A stretch of 64,000 bases of DNA, taken from Juglans regia (taxonomy: Eukaryota; Streptophyta; Magnoliopsida; Fagales; Juglandaceae). Every line of letters begins with the position of its first letter. The first letter of the stretch is position 1. Below, piece after piece: positions 35,603 through 48,270 of the stretch. Made by a program: the position numbers and the translations under genes. The stretch covers positions 9,679,985 through 9,743,984 of the forward strand of contig NC_049902.1 of assembly GCF_001411555.2 (NCBI RefSeq), read 5' to 3'. Below the pieces are notes generated by a model. It was not told the DNA's origin, did no database searches, and saw only the letters and a list, made by a program, of their open reading frames with translations.

Positions 35603-36580
35603 GTCTTAAGTGTGTAAACCTACTCCTTCATTCTCTCTGATAAAAAATCAAGGGCTCAGATCTAATTTTGGTTAGAGTAGGCCAACCTCCTCCTCCTTCT
35701 ACCTCTCATTTCTCTCATTCCTCCATCTATCTACCTTATCTATCAAGGTAGTTCTTTTTACTTAGTTTTATTTTACTTCCATCAAGACCGAAAAAGACAG
35801 ATCTATAGCTTTTCGACAACTCTCGAGAGACGTGCGCGGCACAAGCAAACTCCTAAGCTGCAAATCGTTTGGAGTAAAGTGGCGTTTTTATAAAAATTAC
35901 CGCATGTGGTTCTCATGCGCCACCCTTTTCGGTAGCTCTTATCTTCACACGGGCCAGATCATCGGACTCGTTACCACCAGATCTTTTAGATTTGACCTTT
36001 GTGTTTGAAAAGAGAAAATCATATTGCCTTCACGCGCCGTCATAGATTCTGAAGTTTACCGAAATTGGTCCAAATTGTAATCCATCTATTTTCTCATCTA
36101 TCTTACTATTTTCCTTTTTGATTTCCTTATTGTCAATTGAAATAAAAAAAGAGTTTGTCTTTTGGACTTTTTGTCTATAGAGGTTGAATCATCTCCTTCT
36201 ATGAAGGGTGATGTTGAGTTTCTGTTTAGGCAGATAGTGTTATCTTTTGGACGTTTGTCTGTAGAGAGTATCAACAGTAGTGAAGACTAGACTAGTAACA
36301 AAAAGAAATAGTGTACTGGTGGAGCTCCAAATGCATTATTTTGACTTATAATATCATGTTTGATATGTGGACATCCTAAAATGTATCTTGTCATTGATTT
36401 AAGTTTCTTAACGAATGAATAATGACACTTTCCTTTAAAAAAAAAAACTAATTATGATAAAATACATGTTAATCTCAATATATTGTAAATAAATAAATAA
36501 AAATTAAAATTTGGGGGGTTGTTTTCTCTCTCTCATAAAAAATAAATAAACAAATAAGAGAAAATATCTTAAGAGATTCC
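35603..36580 (+). repeat. Unclassified repeat R, copy 3 (longest)
   Basis: It starts GTCTTAAGTGTGTAAACC, matching the start of copy 1, and ends TAAGAGAAAATATCTTAAGA, matching the end of copy 2. It therefore spans the whole repeat. It contains CTTTTCGACAACTCTCGAGA, the acceptor-like TTTTTGTCTATAG, the exon-like MKGDVEFLFRQ and ESINSSED, and TGAATAATGACA. Copies 2 and 3 bracket the Harbinger and hAT remnants. Confidence 0.7.
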
Positions 36581-37080
36581 TATCAGCCATGTCCTGATTA
36601 ATAGAATATTGATAGTTGTCCAAAAATAAAGCTCGAGTAAGCGACAAATTATATAATATAGCCATACAAATTAATATATATATATATGGACATAATTATT
36701 TAACAATTTTTACCGAACTCCTCAATAAAATATTAATATATTTTGTATTTATTTAAATCTTGATCGATTTGAATTCAAAAAATAATATTTGATTAATCTC
36801 TTAAATAGTAAGATAAGATGAGATGAGATAGTTTTAGATAAAAATTAAAAATCGAATAAAATATTATAAACTATTATTTTTTAACAATATTATTATTTTG
36901 ATATTTAAAAAAATTGAATTGAGATTTAAAAAGTTGAATTGTTTATTATATTTTGTGTGAAAATTTTAAAAAATTATAATGATGAAATGAGATGATATGA
37001 GATGAATTAAGATGATTTTTCAATCCAAAAGGTCATAAATAGAAAATAAAAAATAGAAAAATTATATTTAACATCTTATT
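36581..37080. repeat. AT-rich spacer with GATGAGATGAG MITE
   Basis: About 36,795-37,035 begins AGTAAGATAAGATGAGATGA and ends GATGAGATGATATGAGATGA then TTTTTCAATCC. It has an AT-rich core and no coding capacity. Similar elements lie at 14.46, 19.04, 47.9 and 48.07 kb. Confidence 0.6.
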
Positions 37081-37089
37081 TTATACATT

Positions 37090-37403
37090 TATTTATTTAT
37101 TACATATATGGTGTAGAGCTGGAGTCAAATTGAATATGAAGAAAGTGACAAGTTACGACACACTGTAGAAGAACTCAAATTGAATAGGAAAAAGGTGACA
37201 AGTTACGACAGACATCTCCAACTTCTAATGCTCTAAATTTTACTGTAGAAAGCTTTGTTGTATATACATCCATTGATCCCTCCATTTCCAAACTGTATCT
37301 CTCACTCCCTCTTTCAAGTTTCAAGCTTTTTGTTTTTTGATAAAGTATCGTAGTGCATCGAACAGTGATTCAAACTCTTCTCCTCTTATTGGTTGGCACA
37401 ACC
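37090..37403 (+). promoter_or_regulatory. KS1 promoter and 5' leader
   Basis: Homology with unit 2 resumes here. Two near-identical ~35-bp elements containing AAGTGACAAGTTACGACA / AGGTGACAAGTTACGACA occur at ~37,127-37,160 and 37,176-37,212. Both carry a TGAC core, which is the kind of motif bound by WRKY or bZIP factors (inference). TGTATATACA at ~37,259 is a possible TATA region, ~145 bp before the ATG. In KS2 a ~64-bp block interrupts the corresponding position. Confidence 0.5.
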
Positions 37404-37457
37404 ATGTCTCTCTTCCACCCCAACAATCTTTGGTGTTCGGCTTCTTCCACTTCAGGT

Positions 37458-37492
<35 letters not shown>

Positions 37493-40400
37493 CTGGTGGA
37501 TTTTTTTCGGGAGCATGCAAAACTCTTTTGAATTGGGTTGCTTGTTCTTACGTTGAGCCATTGTGGGTTGTTGGCTTTCAAGTTTATTCAATATTTTCTG
37601 TTTTAGCAAAGTTTTTTTATTGGAAACTTTTATGAGGCCTTGGATTATATTCAAATTGGAGGATTGAGTTTTTGGAATCAACATTTCTATGATGAAGAAA
37701 TACATGATGCTGTAGACATCAAAGGTATACACATTTAAGCAAAAGAAAGTGTTATTTATCTCTTGGATTTCCCATCTCATTGTATTGGCAACTTTGCACC
37801 TTTAAAGATAGGATTTAGTTGACATTTGGGATGGATGGGTAGCCATACAAGGAAGGATAGGATAAGAAATGAACAGACCTAAAGAAGGTAAAGATAGCAC
37901 AGCTTTGCGAGAAGTGGGACAAAATTTAAGACGGTCTAGAGTCTGCATCTAAAGAGGAAAAATATGATTAACTGGAAGGAGCTACACAGACAAGAGGTTG
38001 GCTGTGAAGAACGTTGGCCGACACTGTGAGAAACTACATCATGACATCTGATTGTATTAGAATATAAAGCCCTTAAAAAGAAAATTAAATATTAAAAATT
38101 ATTAGTTGACCTTAAAAAAGTGGGATCAGAACATCTCACCAATTCAACTCATGGCAAAACCACAAGTGACAAACCCATTCCTTATATTAGATACTTTCTT
38201 CTCTGTTCTCTTAATAGTTAAATTATAGACGTGCTTCAAATAACTTCTTTTAACCTTGTATATTAGATACTTTTTTTCTTAATCTCTGCTGGACTTTTGT
38301 GTTCTCAAGCAGCTTCTCTGGTTCCTGGACCAATTGTAGCAACAAAAGCCAAGACTCCAGCTTTGGTATGCTAATCCTGCATTTAGTGACAATATTTACG
38401 TTTTATTCTCGTACTTTAGTGTATATTGATTAATATAATGTCTTGATTTATTCATCCAGTGCTTTGAGGGGGCTAAACAAAGAATTAAGAAAATGTTCAA
38501 TGAGGTCGAACTTTCTGTTTCCTCATATGACACTGCCTGGGTGGCGATGGTCCCTTCTCCAAATTCTCCGAAGGCCCCTTTTTTCCCTCAGTGTGTAAAT
38601 TGGTTATTAGATAATCAACTCTGTGATGGCTCATGGGGTCTTCCTAACCGTGATCCTCTTTTAGTTAAAGATGCTCTGTTATCAACCTTAGCTTGTATCC
38701 TTGCACTAAAGCAATGGGATGTTGGTCAAGATCAAATGAATAACGGTATTTCTGCTGTTGTTCTTGCTAAATTTCCTCCTTTTATGTCCAAGAGATAGAC
38801 GTTCTCTCTCTTTCTGCAGGCCTCTACTTTATCGAGTCAAATATAGCTGCAGCTACTGATGAGAAGCAATTTTCCCCTATTGGATTTGATATAATATTTC
38901 CTGCCATGATCGAGTATGCCAAAAACTTGGATTTGAATATACCTCTGAAAGCAATGAATCTAGATGCTTTGGTTCACAAAAGAGAGTTGGAGCTCAAAAG
39001 GTAATGGTTCTAATTTAGTGTAGGTTTCTGCTCAACTTTATTACTTAATGCACATTTTTGACTAATGCCCATGACAACGATGGGCATTTTGTAAGTTCTT
39101 TTCTCATACTTGGGTGAGGTTAAGCCTACTCAAGCTGGCTTCAGAAAGATTAGCAACCTTGATCATGCTTGGTTGGCTTAGGTCTGTTGGTCCGTAAGAA
39201 AGTTTAGTTGTATTCTGAATCAAGGTCGAACAATAACTATTTATACTCTTGTTAGAGGCAATGGAATAGCGGTAGAAGGAGAGGGGAATGTTTTAGTTGC
39301 TGAATGATGACCTTAATTCTCCAAACTCAACTATCCAAAATCTAATTCCAGATGCTATGGAAGCAATTCAGAAGGGAGTAAGACCTACTTAGCATATGTC
39401 TCAGAGGGACTGGGGAAGTCGCAGAACTGGGAAATGGTCATGAAATATCAAAGAGAGAATGGGTCACTCCTTAATTCACCATCCACCACAGCTGCTGCTT
39501 TTACTCACCTTCAGAATTCTGGTTGCCTTAAATACATTTGCTCACTCTTAGAGAAGTTTGGAAATGCAGGTCTCTCCCTCCATACTTATCTATAGTTTGC
39601 TATGCATTTTCAATTACATTGCTGATTTCTCTGACAGTCAATTGGTTATTTTCAATTGTTTTTTTTTCCAGTTCCTACAGTTTACCCTCTAGATATATAT
39701 ACCCGTCTATGTATGGTTGACAGTCTTGAAAGGTTGGGAATTGATAAGCATTTCAGGAAGGAGATCAACAGCGTATTGGAAGAAACATACAGGCAATGCT
39801 ATTTTTAGATGATTGCACTAATTATTTGTTTTATCCCGACATTCGTATGAGTTTGTAGATTATACGTAGTTATTATTTATTGGAAACATGAAAGTTTCCA
39901 GTGAAACAGATACTGGTTACAGGGTGAGGAAGAAATATTTTTAGATGCTGCCACTTGTGCATTGGCATTTCGGATGTTACGTGTTAATGGATATGATGTT
40001 TCTTCAGGTACTTTTTTATTTAGGAGACATGGCCTGAAGTATTTTGATTGGTCAGGAAAAAGGTTTAATATGTTTATCCTGTTCTGTAGATCCATTCAGC
40101 CAACTTTCAGAAAAAGATAATTTCTCCAGCACCCTTGAAGGATCTTTGAAGGACATTGGTGCTGTCTTGGAATTATATCGGGCTTCAGAAATCATCATAC
40201 ATCGCGAAGAATCAGTTCTGGAGAAACAAAATTTATGGACAAGAAATTTCTTGAGACGGGAATTATCCAATGGTTCAATTCACACAAGTGGACTGAACAA
40301 CTATCTTTGCCAAGAGGTAGTTTCCTGGAATGGAACACCCTTTACCATTTAGTAATGTTCAGTTTTGCCAAATAAAGTGATGTTTGTTCTTATAATCCAA

Positions 40401-42447
40401 GATGACTTCCAGAAAACTGCAACCTTTGATCTTCTCAGGTGGAAGATGCTCTTAGTTTTCCCCATCATTCAAATTTGGAACGGTTATCCACCAGACGAGC
40501 CATTGAGTGTTACAACAAAAATAATACACGGGTTTTAAAAACTTCTTATAGGTAACACTAATGGTGGTTTCTTTGTCCTCCTTTCTTTTCCCTGGATTAA
40601 AATTTTAACTCTGGTAGAGTTTTGAAGTACCGTTTTATCCTTTTTCTTCTTATGTCAGATCTTTAAATATTGGCAACGAAGATTTCTTAAAACTAGCAGT
40701 GGAAGACTTCAACATATGCCAATCAATACATCGTGAAGAACTTAAACATCTTGCAAGGTGAATATCTTTATGTACTTTCAACTACCATCCTGTCATGACG
40801 GGCATTTTTGGATTTTTCATTGTAGCAAGGTCAAATGTCTGCACATGTATCAGAATTAGGTGGCATATTGACCTAGAAGCAACTTCCAGTATTTCTTTGC
40901 TATATTGTACCGGAAGCAACTTTCTGGGTTCTTTTTTTTTCTGCTAAATATCATATTAACTTGGAATCACTTGTTTTCCGGGTTCTTGTTACCAGTGGTA
41001 TTTATAAAAATTGATGATATTGTCAGCCAGCAAGGTTGCTTCTTGCTTTCAATATTGAAAGGAAACAAATCATCATCTCTTTTTCTTTTTTTGTATGATA
41101 TCCATTTGCATATAAGCAGGTGGGTTACAGAGAACAGATTACACAAGCTAAAGTTTGCCAGGCAGAAGCTGGCCTACTGTTACTTCTCTGCTGCAGCAAC
41201 CCTTTTTTCCTCTGAATTTTCTGATGCCCGCATATCGTGGGCCAAAAATGGTGTGCTTACAACAGTGGTTGATGATTTCTTTGATGTTGGTGGTTCAGAA
41301 GAGGAACTGGTAAACCTTGTACAACTGGTTGAAAGGTATGTTTCCCTATTTTCACATTCCTTTTCTGCTGTTGTTGAATCCATTATCAGTCTGTGATTTC
41401 TGGTTATGTGGAAACTGGACTGCAGGTGGGACGTAAATGTCAGCACTGATTGTTGTTCCGTGAATGTTGAAATTCTATTTTCGGCACTTAAAAGCACAAT
41501 CTGTGAGATTGGCGACAAAGCATTCACACGGCAAGGACGTAGCGTGATAAGTGACTTAATTGATATTGTGAGATGAAATCTTACCTGTTTTTCCTATTTC
41601 TATTGTATTTCTCTTTTGGTATATTACTACTTCACTCCAAGTTGTCTGTTCCATGTAATGTACAGATTTCTGGAAATGGACCATCTGAACCTAGGTTTAA
41701 AAGCTATCTTAAAGAAAAGAATCCTGGAAGAGGTTTCTCATATTATTTATTTATTCATTAAAATAGAGATGATGTTGCCATGCTTTCACTGCAGTGGTTG
41801 GATTTACTCAAATCTGTGTTGAGGGAAGCTGAGTGGCTGAGAGACAAGTCAGTTCCAACTATGGATGAATATATGAAAAATGGATATGTATCATTTGCCT
41901 TAGGGCCTATCGTCCTCCCAACACTCTATCTTGTCGGGCCTAAGCTTTCAGGAAAGGTTGTTCAAGATCCAGAAATCCGTCATCTATATGAACTTATGAG
42001 CACTTCTGGGCGTCTTCTCAATGATATTCAGAGCTTTAAGGTACTATAACCTTCCCCCCAAACAAGAAAAGAAATAAAATTAGGAAAAAAGTTAAGAATT
42101 TCTCCTCTGATACGGTTTGTTCTAGTGTTAGTAATCTCTATTGACTTATGTTGCAGAGGGAATCTGAGGAAGGGAAATTAAATGCTGTATCTTTGTGCAT
42201 AATTCATGGTGGTGGTATTATTACTGAAGAAGGGACCATTAAGGAGATGAAGAGTTTTATTGCTACTAAGAGGAGAGAACTGTTGAAACTAGTTTTGCAA
42301 GAGAAAGGCAGCCTGATTCCAAGAGAATGCAAGGATTTGTTCTGGAAAATGACCAGAGTATTTTACATGAAGGATGATGGTTTTACCTCACACGAGATGA
42401 TCAATGCTGTAAATGCTGTAATTGAAGAACCCATTGTTCTCAAATGA
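37404..42447 (+). CDS. KS: ent-kaurene synthase 1 (KS1), 14 exons
   Basis: Converts ent-copalyl diphosphate to ent-kaurene in plastids, the second cyclisation of gibberellin synthesis. My exons: 37404-37455, 38313-38365, 38460-38745, 38820-39000, 39352-39569, 39672-39792, 39910-40007, 40090-40316, 40439-40551, 40659-40757, 41120-41335, 41426-41567, 41795-42040 and 42157-42447. They sum to 2,343 bp (780 aa), close to the usual ~785. Residues 1-35 are Ser/Ala-rich, fitting a short transit peptide. Next comes [13 protein letters not shown] and [20 protein letters not shown] (start of the gamma/beta domains). No class II DxDD is seen. The class I motif DDFFD is at ~534-538, the GPIV motif at ~639-642, and NDIQSFKRE (NSE/DTE) at ~678-686. 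Intron 6 appears to be GC-AG. Intron 1 has a CT microsatellite. Exon 14 lacks three residues (LHL) found in KS2. A kaurene-synthase-like enzyme with another product is possible. Confidence 0.93.
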
Positions 42448-42459
42448 CTTGTAAGTCTT

Positions 42460-42467
42460 GTGTCAAA
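42460..42467 (+). other. Tandem-duplication junction
   Basis: After the KS1 stop, GTAAGTCTTGTGTCA matches KS2 3' DNA (58,562-58,576). From TCAAAGCTTGGTCTTG (42,463) on, the sequence matches 15,376 in unit 1. The shared TCA at the switch is a short microhomology. Confidence 0.9.
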
Positions 42468-43195
42468 GCTTGGTCTTGAATTAAAGACTTTGAATCGTTA
42501 TTATTGTTCACACATATGCTTTTGAAATTCATTTTGATGCATGCACGGAGCTTTTTTGTGCAGAAGCATTCCTGTTTTTTGTAATTTTGTCTACCTTTTG
42601 ATGCATTTTATTGATTCACTAGTAAATTTGTCTAAGTTCCTATACAAAGATCTTCTTCCTCGTGGTTTCTTCATATATTTTGGCATGTCTAGATGATTTC
42701 TTTTCACTTCTTTTGGAGAAATATTAAAAAAAAATTAATAGATTAACCAAACTTATAGATAATCGAACGTGGAATGTACGAGAACTAGATTAGCTAAAAT
42801 AGCCAAGATGCCATCTTTAGCTTAAATTTAGCTAGAAAAATAGAAAATCCAGCATTAGTGCTCATACGCACACTCTCACTCTACAATCTGCATGCATGGC
42901 CAAGCACAAAAAACTCCAGCTGTCACAGCCCAGCCACGCGGCCGACCATCATATTTTCTTACTGTCCAATCTCCTCCAATCTTGAACTTAGATTTCTCAG
43001 ATTCATTTGGAGTTTTAATCCATGTTTTATTTAGTCTCTCTCTTTCTTTAGATCCTTTTTTTAATCGCTGGATCCTTTTGTTTCTTTCTTCTTTGAGTCA
43101 TACTTCTTAATCAAGCGCTGTCAAATTGATCGGAAACTCTTAAGACTGGAATAGCTTCGTCTCGGATTAGAGCTGTACAGTGAAATCTAAGATTG
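42463..43195 (+). repeat. Copy of the TFCA upstream region
   Basis: Near-identical to 15,376-16,136, including the truncated Harbinger-type MITE (42,720-42,863). The homology ends at GAAATCTAAGATTG, where the compound insertion begins. The small + strand ORF at 42,892-43,110 has no support. Confidence 0.85.
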
Positions 43196-46100
43196 ATAAT
43201 TTTTATTAGATTTAAATTATATTTAATGTGTCATATTGGATAAGTTCGAGTGATATATTATTAAAGTTGATTAGAAATTTTAATTAAATTTAATAATTAA
43301 ATTAAATCTTATTTATTTTTATTAAATGAATTAAAATCTTTTTAAAATTTAAAAACCGACTATTATAAATTTATTTTAATTTAAAATCGTCACTGTTATC
43401 TGTACAATCTTAGACATTTCCAATCAATTATTTAATTATAAAATATATCTTTAATTCAAACTCTAATCTCAACCGTCGATCACTTGTCAGAGTCCAACTT
43501 TAACTCTTTGTCGGCCTTTTCCAAATTTCTCTATATATATTCTCATATTCTTTTACTTTTCTTTTCTTCCACCCGAAGGTTATTTCGTGTAATTATATCA
43601 ATCTCTTCACGAAACAGAAAGTTTGTCTTCAAGTTATTAATTGCTTCTCTTAACTTTTAGCCTTTTGACTTATTACAATTATGCCACCCTTTGACCGTGT
43701 CATAAAACATGATAAGATCAATTGGAAAATTCTTGTTGCAGGCGATTTGCGGACCCAGATGCGCACCTATCCAACGTGGCAAGTGAAACGGTGCGGATTT
43801 GAGGTATAAGGCAGCAGCAAAATGGGTATGTAGCGGGATTTCGAAATTTTGAATCCATTTACTAAAGCGGTGCGTTTAATCCATTTACTATAGTGAAATT
43901 GAAACCCTAACCCTTTCGTATGCATCTCCTCCCACACCCTTCCCCTTCCCCATCTCCTTCATACATTTTCCACTAGATTTCTCTTCTCATTCATCCTTTC
44001 CCACACCCTTCACATTCTCCCTCATCCATTATGCACCCTTCTTCCAAATCTCATTCAGAAAAATCCTAACACAAACGGTTTTGTCCATTGCTTGGGAATT
44101 TTCGTTGTCCAGAAGCCCACTCCTGTCGCAGGCTGAGCATCCGCTCTCCTCCATGTCACGCCTCCTGCGGTGTGGACACCGTTCAACGGCGCCTTCTCAG
44201 GTGATGATCCCTCTCCCTTGCCTCTCTCTATCTCTTTGTGTCTCAGATTTTTGCGATTTGGATGAATAACAACATTAGGCGGCTGTACCTCTAGGTAAGC
44301 CTCCAGATATTCGAAACCAGTGAGAATACTTTGCTCCAAATTAATATCATACGCCCTTTGAGGAATTTCACCAAATAGTTTGTAGCCTCTCTTGTTTTAA
44401 ACTTCAATACGGAGCAAGTTTAAATTGAAACTTTAATTAGGCAGTAATCTAAAGTTCGGTGGTGTATTTAAGAATGTGGTGGTAGATTGGAAGAGTTAAT
44501 TGTAATATATGCGCATTTATATCATTCAATATCTTGAAATTACACAAAAGCTCTATCTAGAATATTCTAAGATTACAGGATAATCTGAAAAGATTTATAA
44601 AAAAAAGGAAGATGGATTCGATAATTTATACATAATCACTTGTGTTAGGGGCTTGAAAATGGCTCAAGCTTTGCAATTATTTGTCAAACCATTTCTGCAT
44701 TCTTATAGCATTTCAGAGAAAAGTAGATTTTATTTTTGGTGCGCTTATGTTCGATTTTGAGTTGTGAAAACATAATATATTGATTTAACTCTTGTTTTTT
44801 TATAGGTAAACGTTCAAGTGAGAGTTGAAATCTCTGAAACGGGAAAGGATATGACATATTTTCTTGGTGAAGTGATGGAATAGGTTGGGATTATGCTCTT
44901 ACAGTGATTGGATTATACTCTTGCAGTGATCAGTGATGGAGTAGGGCTGCAGTGTCGTGGTTGTATTTCATATTTGTATTAATATGATTGCTACTTTACT
45001 TTGCAGTGTCATATAAAATGCCTGAATGGTTGAGGATGACCTCTGTTAAGATCACGCTAACCCTTGTAACTCCAGCAATTTTGGGAAAGGGTTTCTACAA
45101 GCAAGATTTCACGTGTGCTCCAAAGGGGCTAATTTGGACAAGGCATGTAAATAGGTGTTCAGCTTTAGTGCTCATGTGAACAATATTCTTTGCAATGATA
45201 ATATTGATGTTCTAATGGCATGTAGTATTCATTATGACTAATAACACAACTTTTTTTTCAACTCTTTTACAAGTCTATATTAAATGGCAGGTGGTTTTCT
45301 CATCATTACAGTTGAAGCAAATTAGAATCCTGTTATCAAACGTTGCACAACAATTGGGACCAGAAATTAAAAAAAAAATCATAAATCACAAGCAACTCGC
45401 AAGCCACTTGAAAATATCACTGATGGAGAAACCTGAATTAACTTTTCTGGGATTTCATTGAAGAACAAATAAAATTTGTATAATTTCATTCACTTGGTAC
45501 ATAAACTTCCCACGTAGTGGGATCTAAGTAGTCCCATTTTCTTAATTGATAAACAAGATTTAATTATGCACAAGGCTACAAGATTCTAATTATGAACAAG
45601 TCTCGTCATTGCTCATCATCCCACCATGATTGCAAACTTTTATCCTGTTGAACTCCTACGCCACCTTGCTGCCTGATCCACTTGTTCCAATCTTTCCAGT
45701 CATCTACTATCTAAGGATTGAAGGTTTCGCACTCTACCTTGAAAAAGAAAGGCTTTCTCCAGTCCACTAAGAACAAGGTAGAGTTGCCTGTAAAGGAACA
45801 CATAGATTCCAATTACTGATATATGTGGATTCCAACATAAATGCACAACTTGACTGCACAAAACAGTCAGATTCTAAAACAGTCATTAACTCCAGCCACT
45901 CCAATTTCTGAATGCACAAAAAGCAATCAGATCCTGAAAATGCAAAACAGTCACCTTTCGCTAATAGGGTCAAGCTTTTTACTAAAAAAAAAGGCATTAT
46001 GAAACCCATTATGAATGACACATTCATCATCAAAGCCTCATTATATATGTGATTACTCAGTGTCGCTTAAATTCATTTAAATACCTTGTTGGGAAAAAAA

Positions 46101-47880
46101 AAAAAACAGGGCATAAGATGTACTTACCTTGCTGCTTCGTCCATTCTGACATTACATAAGCAAAGGAATTATTATATCCTTCAGCTAGAATGCTAACCAG
46201 CAAATCAATAAATTGCTCAACATTAGGGGAACTCATAAACCAACATTTTAAAGGAAGAAACATTCCAGCCATAGCCCCACATAATCTACCATCCATATTG
46301 AATTCCATTGGCACAGAAGTACAAAAAATGTTAACACTACAAGATCAAATAAGCTAACTTAAAATAAACAACAAAATCGATCTAACATCACTATAATATC
46401 CTAAACCAGCTTTTCCCCAAGTATATTGACTTATAGCCATGGTTGTGTCCCAGACAAGCTATTTGGTTGGGTTCCATCTACCCAAAGTTGTACCTGTGAA
46501 CCACTGTTAAAAACTCATCTACATGTAACTATATAATTCACTTTTGAGAGAGTGACCTAGTTAAAAAAATTACACTTTCTTGACTCTCATTGACTGCAAA
46601 ACCAAACTGGGTTTCACTAAATTCCAACACCTCTGTAGTATTTTGTGGCTGCTAACAATAGATAAAAAAACTAGATTAATTTAAAGAAGAAATCAGTAAA
46701 TCAAGGGCTGGTAACAATAGATTTAAAAAAAAACTAGAAATCAATAGTTCTATTTGAAGTTACTTAAGCCTTTAACTAGAACTACTTGTTAAAGCTAGCA
46801 AGTAGCAGAATTTATAGAGTTCAAGTAATTAATAGAAAAATAAATGAAAACCCAATTAGAGAATCTTGACCTAAGAGAAGAATCTTATTAATTAGAACTA
46901 GTTGCCAAAATGACTACACCTGCCAACGGGCTTGATCAGAAAAATCTAGGTGCAACCTTAAAAGTTAAAACCTGCAAAAGGAAGAACACGGTCAAGAACA
47001 AATATTCAATGCCAAACACATAAATGTGAACTATTAAGCACCGCATCTTGTTCAACTTGACAACAAAAAATCTCAGATCTAATCAATAGGAAGTAAAAAC
47101 CAAAAACTATTAAATTAAATTGGAAAAAATAAAAAAAATCCTAAAGCATCCCAGATTCAGTTAATCAATACACAACCCAAATCAATGAATGCAAGAAATT
47201 AACATAAGCCCATGATAAAAGGGGGGAAAAAAAAAAGGAAAACAAATGAATTGGAGAATGGAGATGATTAGATATACATGAAGATGGAATCGAGAGAGAA
47301 GTGGATTGAGAAGGGGGGCTAGATTTGGAGGCAATGTATGGATTTCTCTCTATGAGAATATTTTATACAGTAGTACACCCCCATGCGGACAAGCATTGAA
47401 AATTATATTGCTAACTAAAACCTGCCTATAGCCATATCCTCAACATCTCTTAGAAAATACTAACTAAAGGAGTCCGTCGACACAAAGGAGTCTGTCGCCG
47501 TCGCACGCAGAGGAGATTGTTGCTGTCCCATTGCCGTCGCGCACAGAGAAGCTGCCTGCGTTGAGGAAGAAATTTGGGAGAGATGAATAGAGTTGAGGAA
47601 GAGATTTGGGAGAGATGAATACGTTGAGGAAGAGATTTAGGGGAGATGAATGCCATCGAGGATCAAGAAATTTGCGGAGATGAAAATGCGGGCTGCGTCG
47701 TTTTCCCTCCGAAAATGTTCTTTCAATTCTCATCTGTATTGTTTTTTTTATTTTTTATTTTTTTTCATTTTTAAATTTCTGACAGATTTCTCCACGTAAG
47801 CAGTTGGTACGCAATCGGTACCCACCACTGCTTGCATCCAGAAGAATTGAGATCAATTTTCAGTAAACAAACATATTTAG
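43196..47880. mobile_element. Compound insertion, left part: gene-like fragments, no known protein
   Basis: DNA with no counterpart in unit 1. At 43,895-44,270 there is promoter-like DNA with GAAACCCTAACCCTTT (telo-box type, ~43,900), a CT/CCC-rich leader, and a short exon-like frame ending at a donor near GGTGATGATCC (~44,200). Possible later exons follow ATAG at ~44,806 (TAAACGTTCAAGTG) and CAG at ~45,007. At 46.0-46.3 kb the minus strand has an 85-codon ORF I cannot assign. The pattern suits a non-autonomous element carrying gene pieces, but I could not define its ends. Confidence 0.4.
47559..47655 (+). repeat. Minisatellite, ~30-36 bp x 3
   Basis: Three imperfect units built on GTTGAGGAAGAGATTTGGG followed by AGAGATGAAT, at about 47,560, 47,590 and 47,621. 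On the minus strand they read as the repeated peptide FISPKSLPQ, which explains two overlapping ORFs there. Confidence 0.8.
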
Positions 47881-48270
47881 GGTGAGTTTAGATTTTAAAT
47901 TCATGTCAATTCATCTTAATTTATTATTATAATTTTTTTAAATTTTAATATAAAATATAATAAATAATTTAATTTTTTTAAATTTTAAAATAATAATAAT
48001 ATTAAAAAATAATATTCTAACAATATTTTATCATCTCAACTCAACTCAACTCAATTCACTTCAACACGGCTTCGTTTGGTTACTAAACTCCTTTCAACTC
48101 ATCTCAACTCATCATTACAACTTTTCTAAATTCCAATAAAAAATATAATAAACAATTTAACTTTTTCAAATCTCAAAATAATAATAATAATAATAAATAA
48201 TATTCTAATAATATTTTATCATCTCAACTCAACTCAACTCAACTCACTTTAACATCCAAACACAACCTAG
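47881..48270. repeat. Two adjacent CTCATCTCAACTC-family MITEs
   Basis: The first runs ~47,881-48,060 and ends ATCTCAACTCAACTCAACTC. The second begins CTTCGTTTGGTTACTAAACT (~48,068), has CAACTCATCTCAACTCATC, and ends CACTTTAACATCCAAACAC (~48,265). Both share an AT-rich core (ATAAAAAATATAATAAACAA type). They look like the same family as the copies at 19.04 and 36.8 kb. Confidence 0.65.

Larger units (their letters stand above)
15376..42462 (+). repeat. Segmental duplication, unit 1 (TFCA-1 + KS1)
   Basis: Sequence in this interval recurs in order in unit 2. 15,376-16,136 matches 42,463-43,196. 16,406-17,935 matches 49,814-51,420. 23,000-23,322 and 25,814-25,900 match 51,421-52,020. 37,090-42,460 matches 52,660-58,570. 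Matching blocks are nearly identical across introns as well as exons. Blocks with no counterpart are insertions or deletions that followed the duplication. Unit 1 is longer mainly because of ~11 kb of transposons at 25.9-37.1 kb. Confidence 0.93.

Noticed and set aside
37337..37635. Short ORFs through the CT microsatellite near KS1 exon 1
   Set aside because: They run through the donor into intron 1; only the ATG at 37,404 is in frame with exon 2.
41180..41527. 115-codon minus-strand ORF, repeated at 57,232-57,579
   Set aside because: Antisense to KS exons 11-12.
47464..47733. 89-codon minus-strand ORF with repeated FISPKSLPQ
   Set aside because: Produced by the ~30-36 bp minisatellite; no support as a protein.
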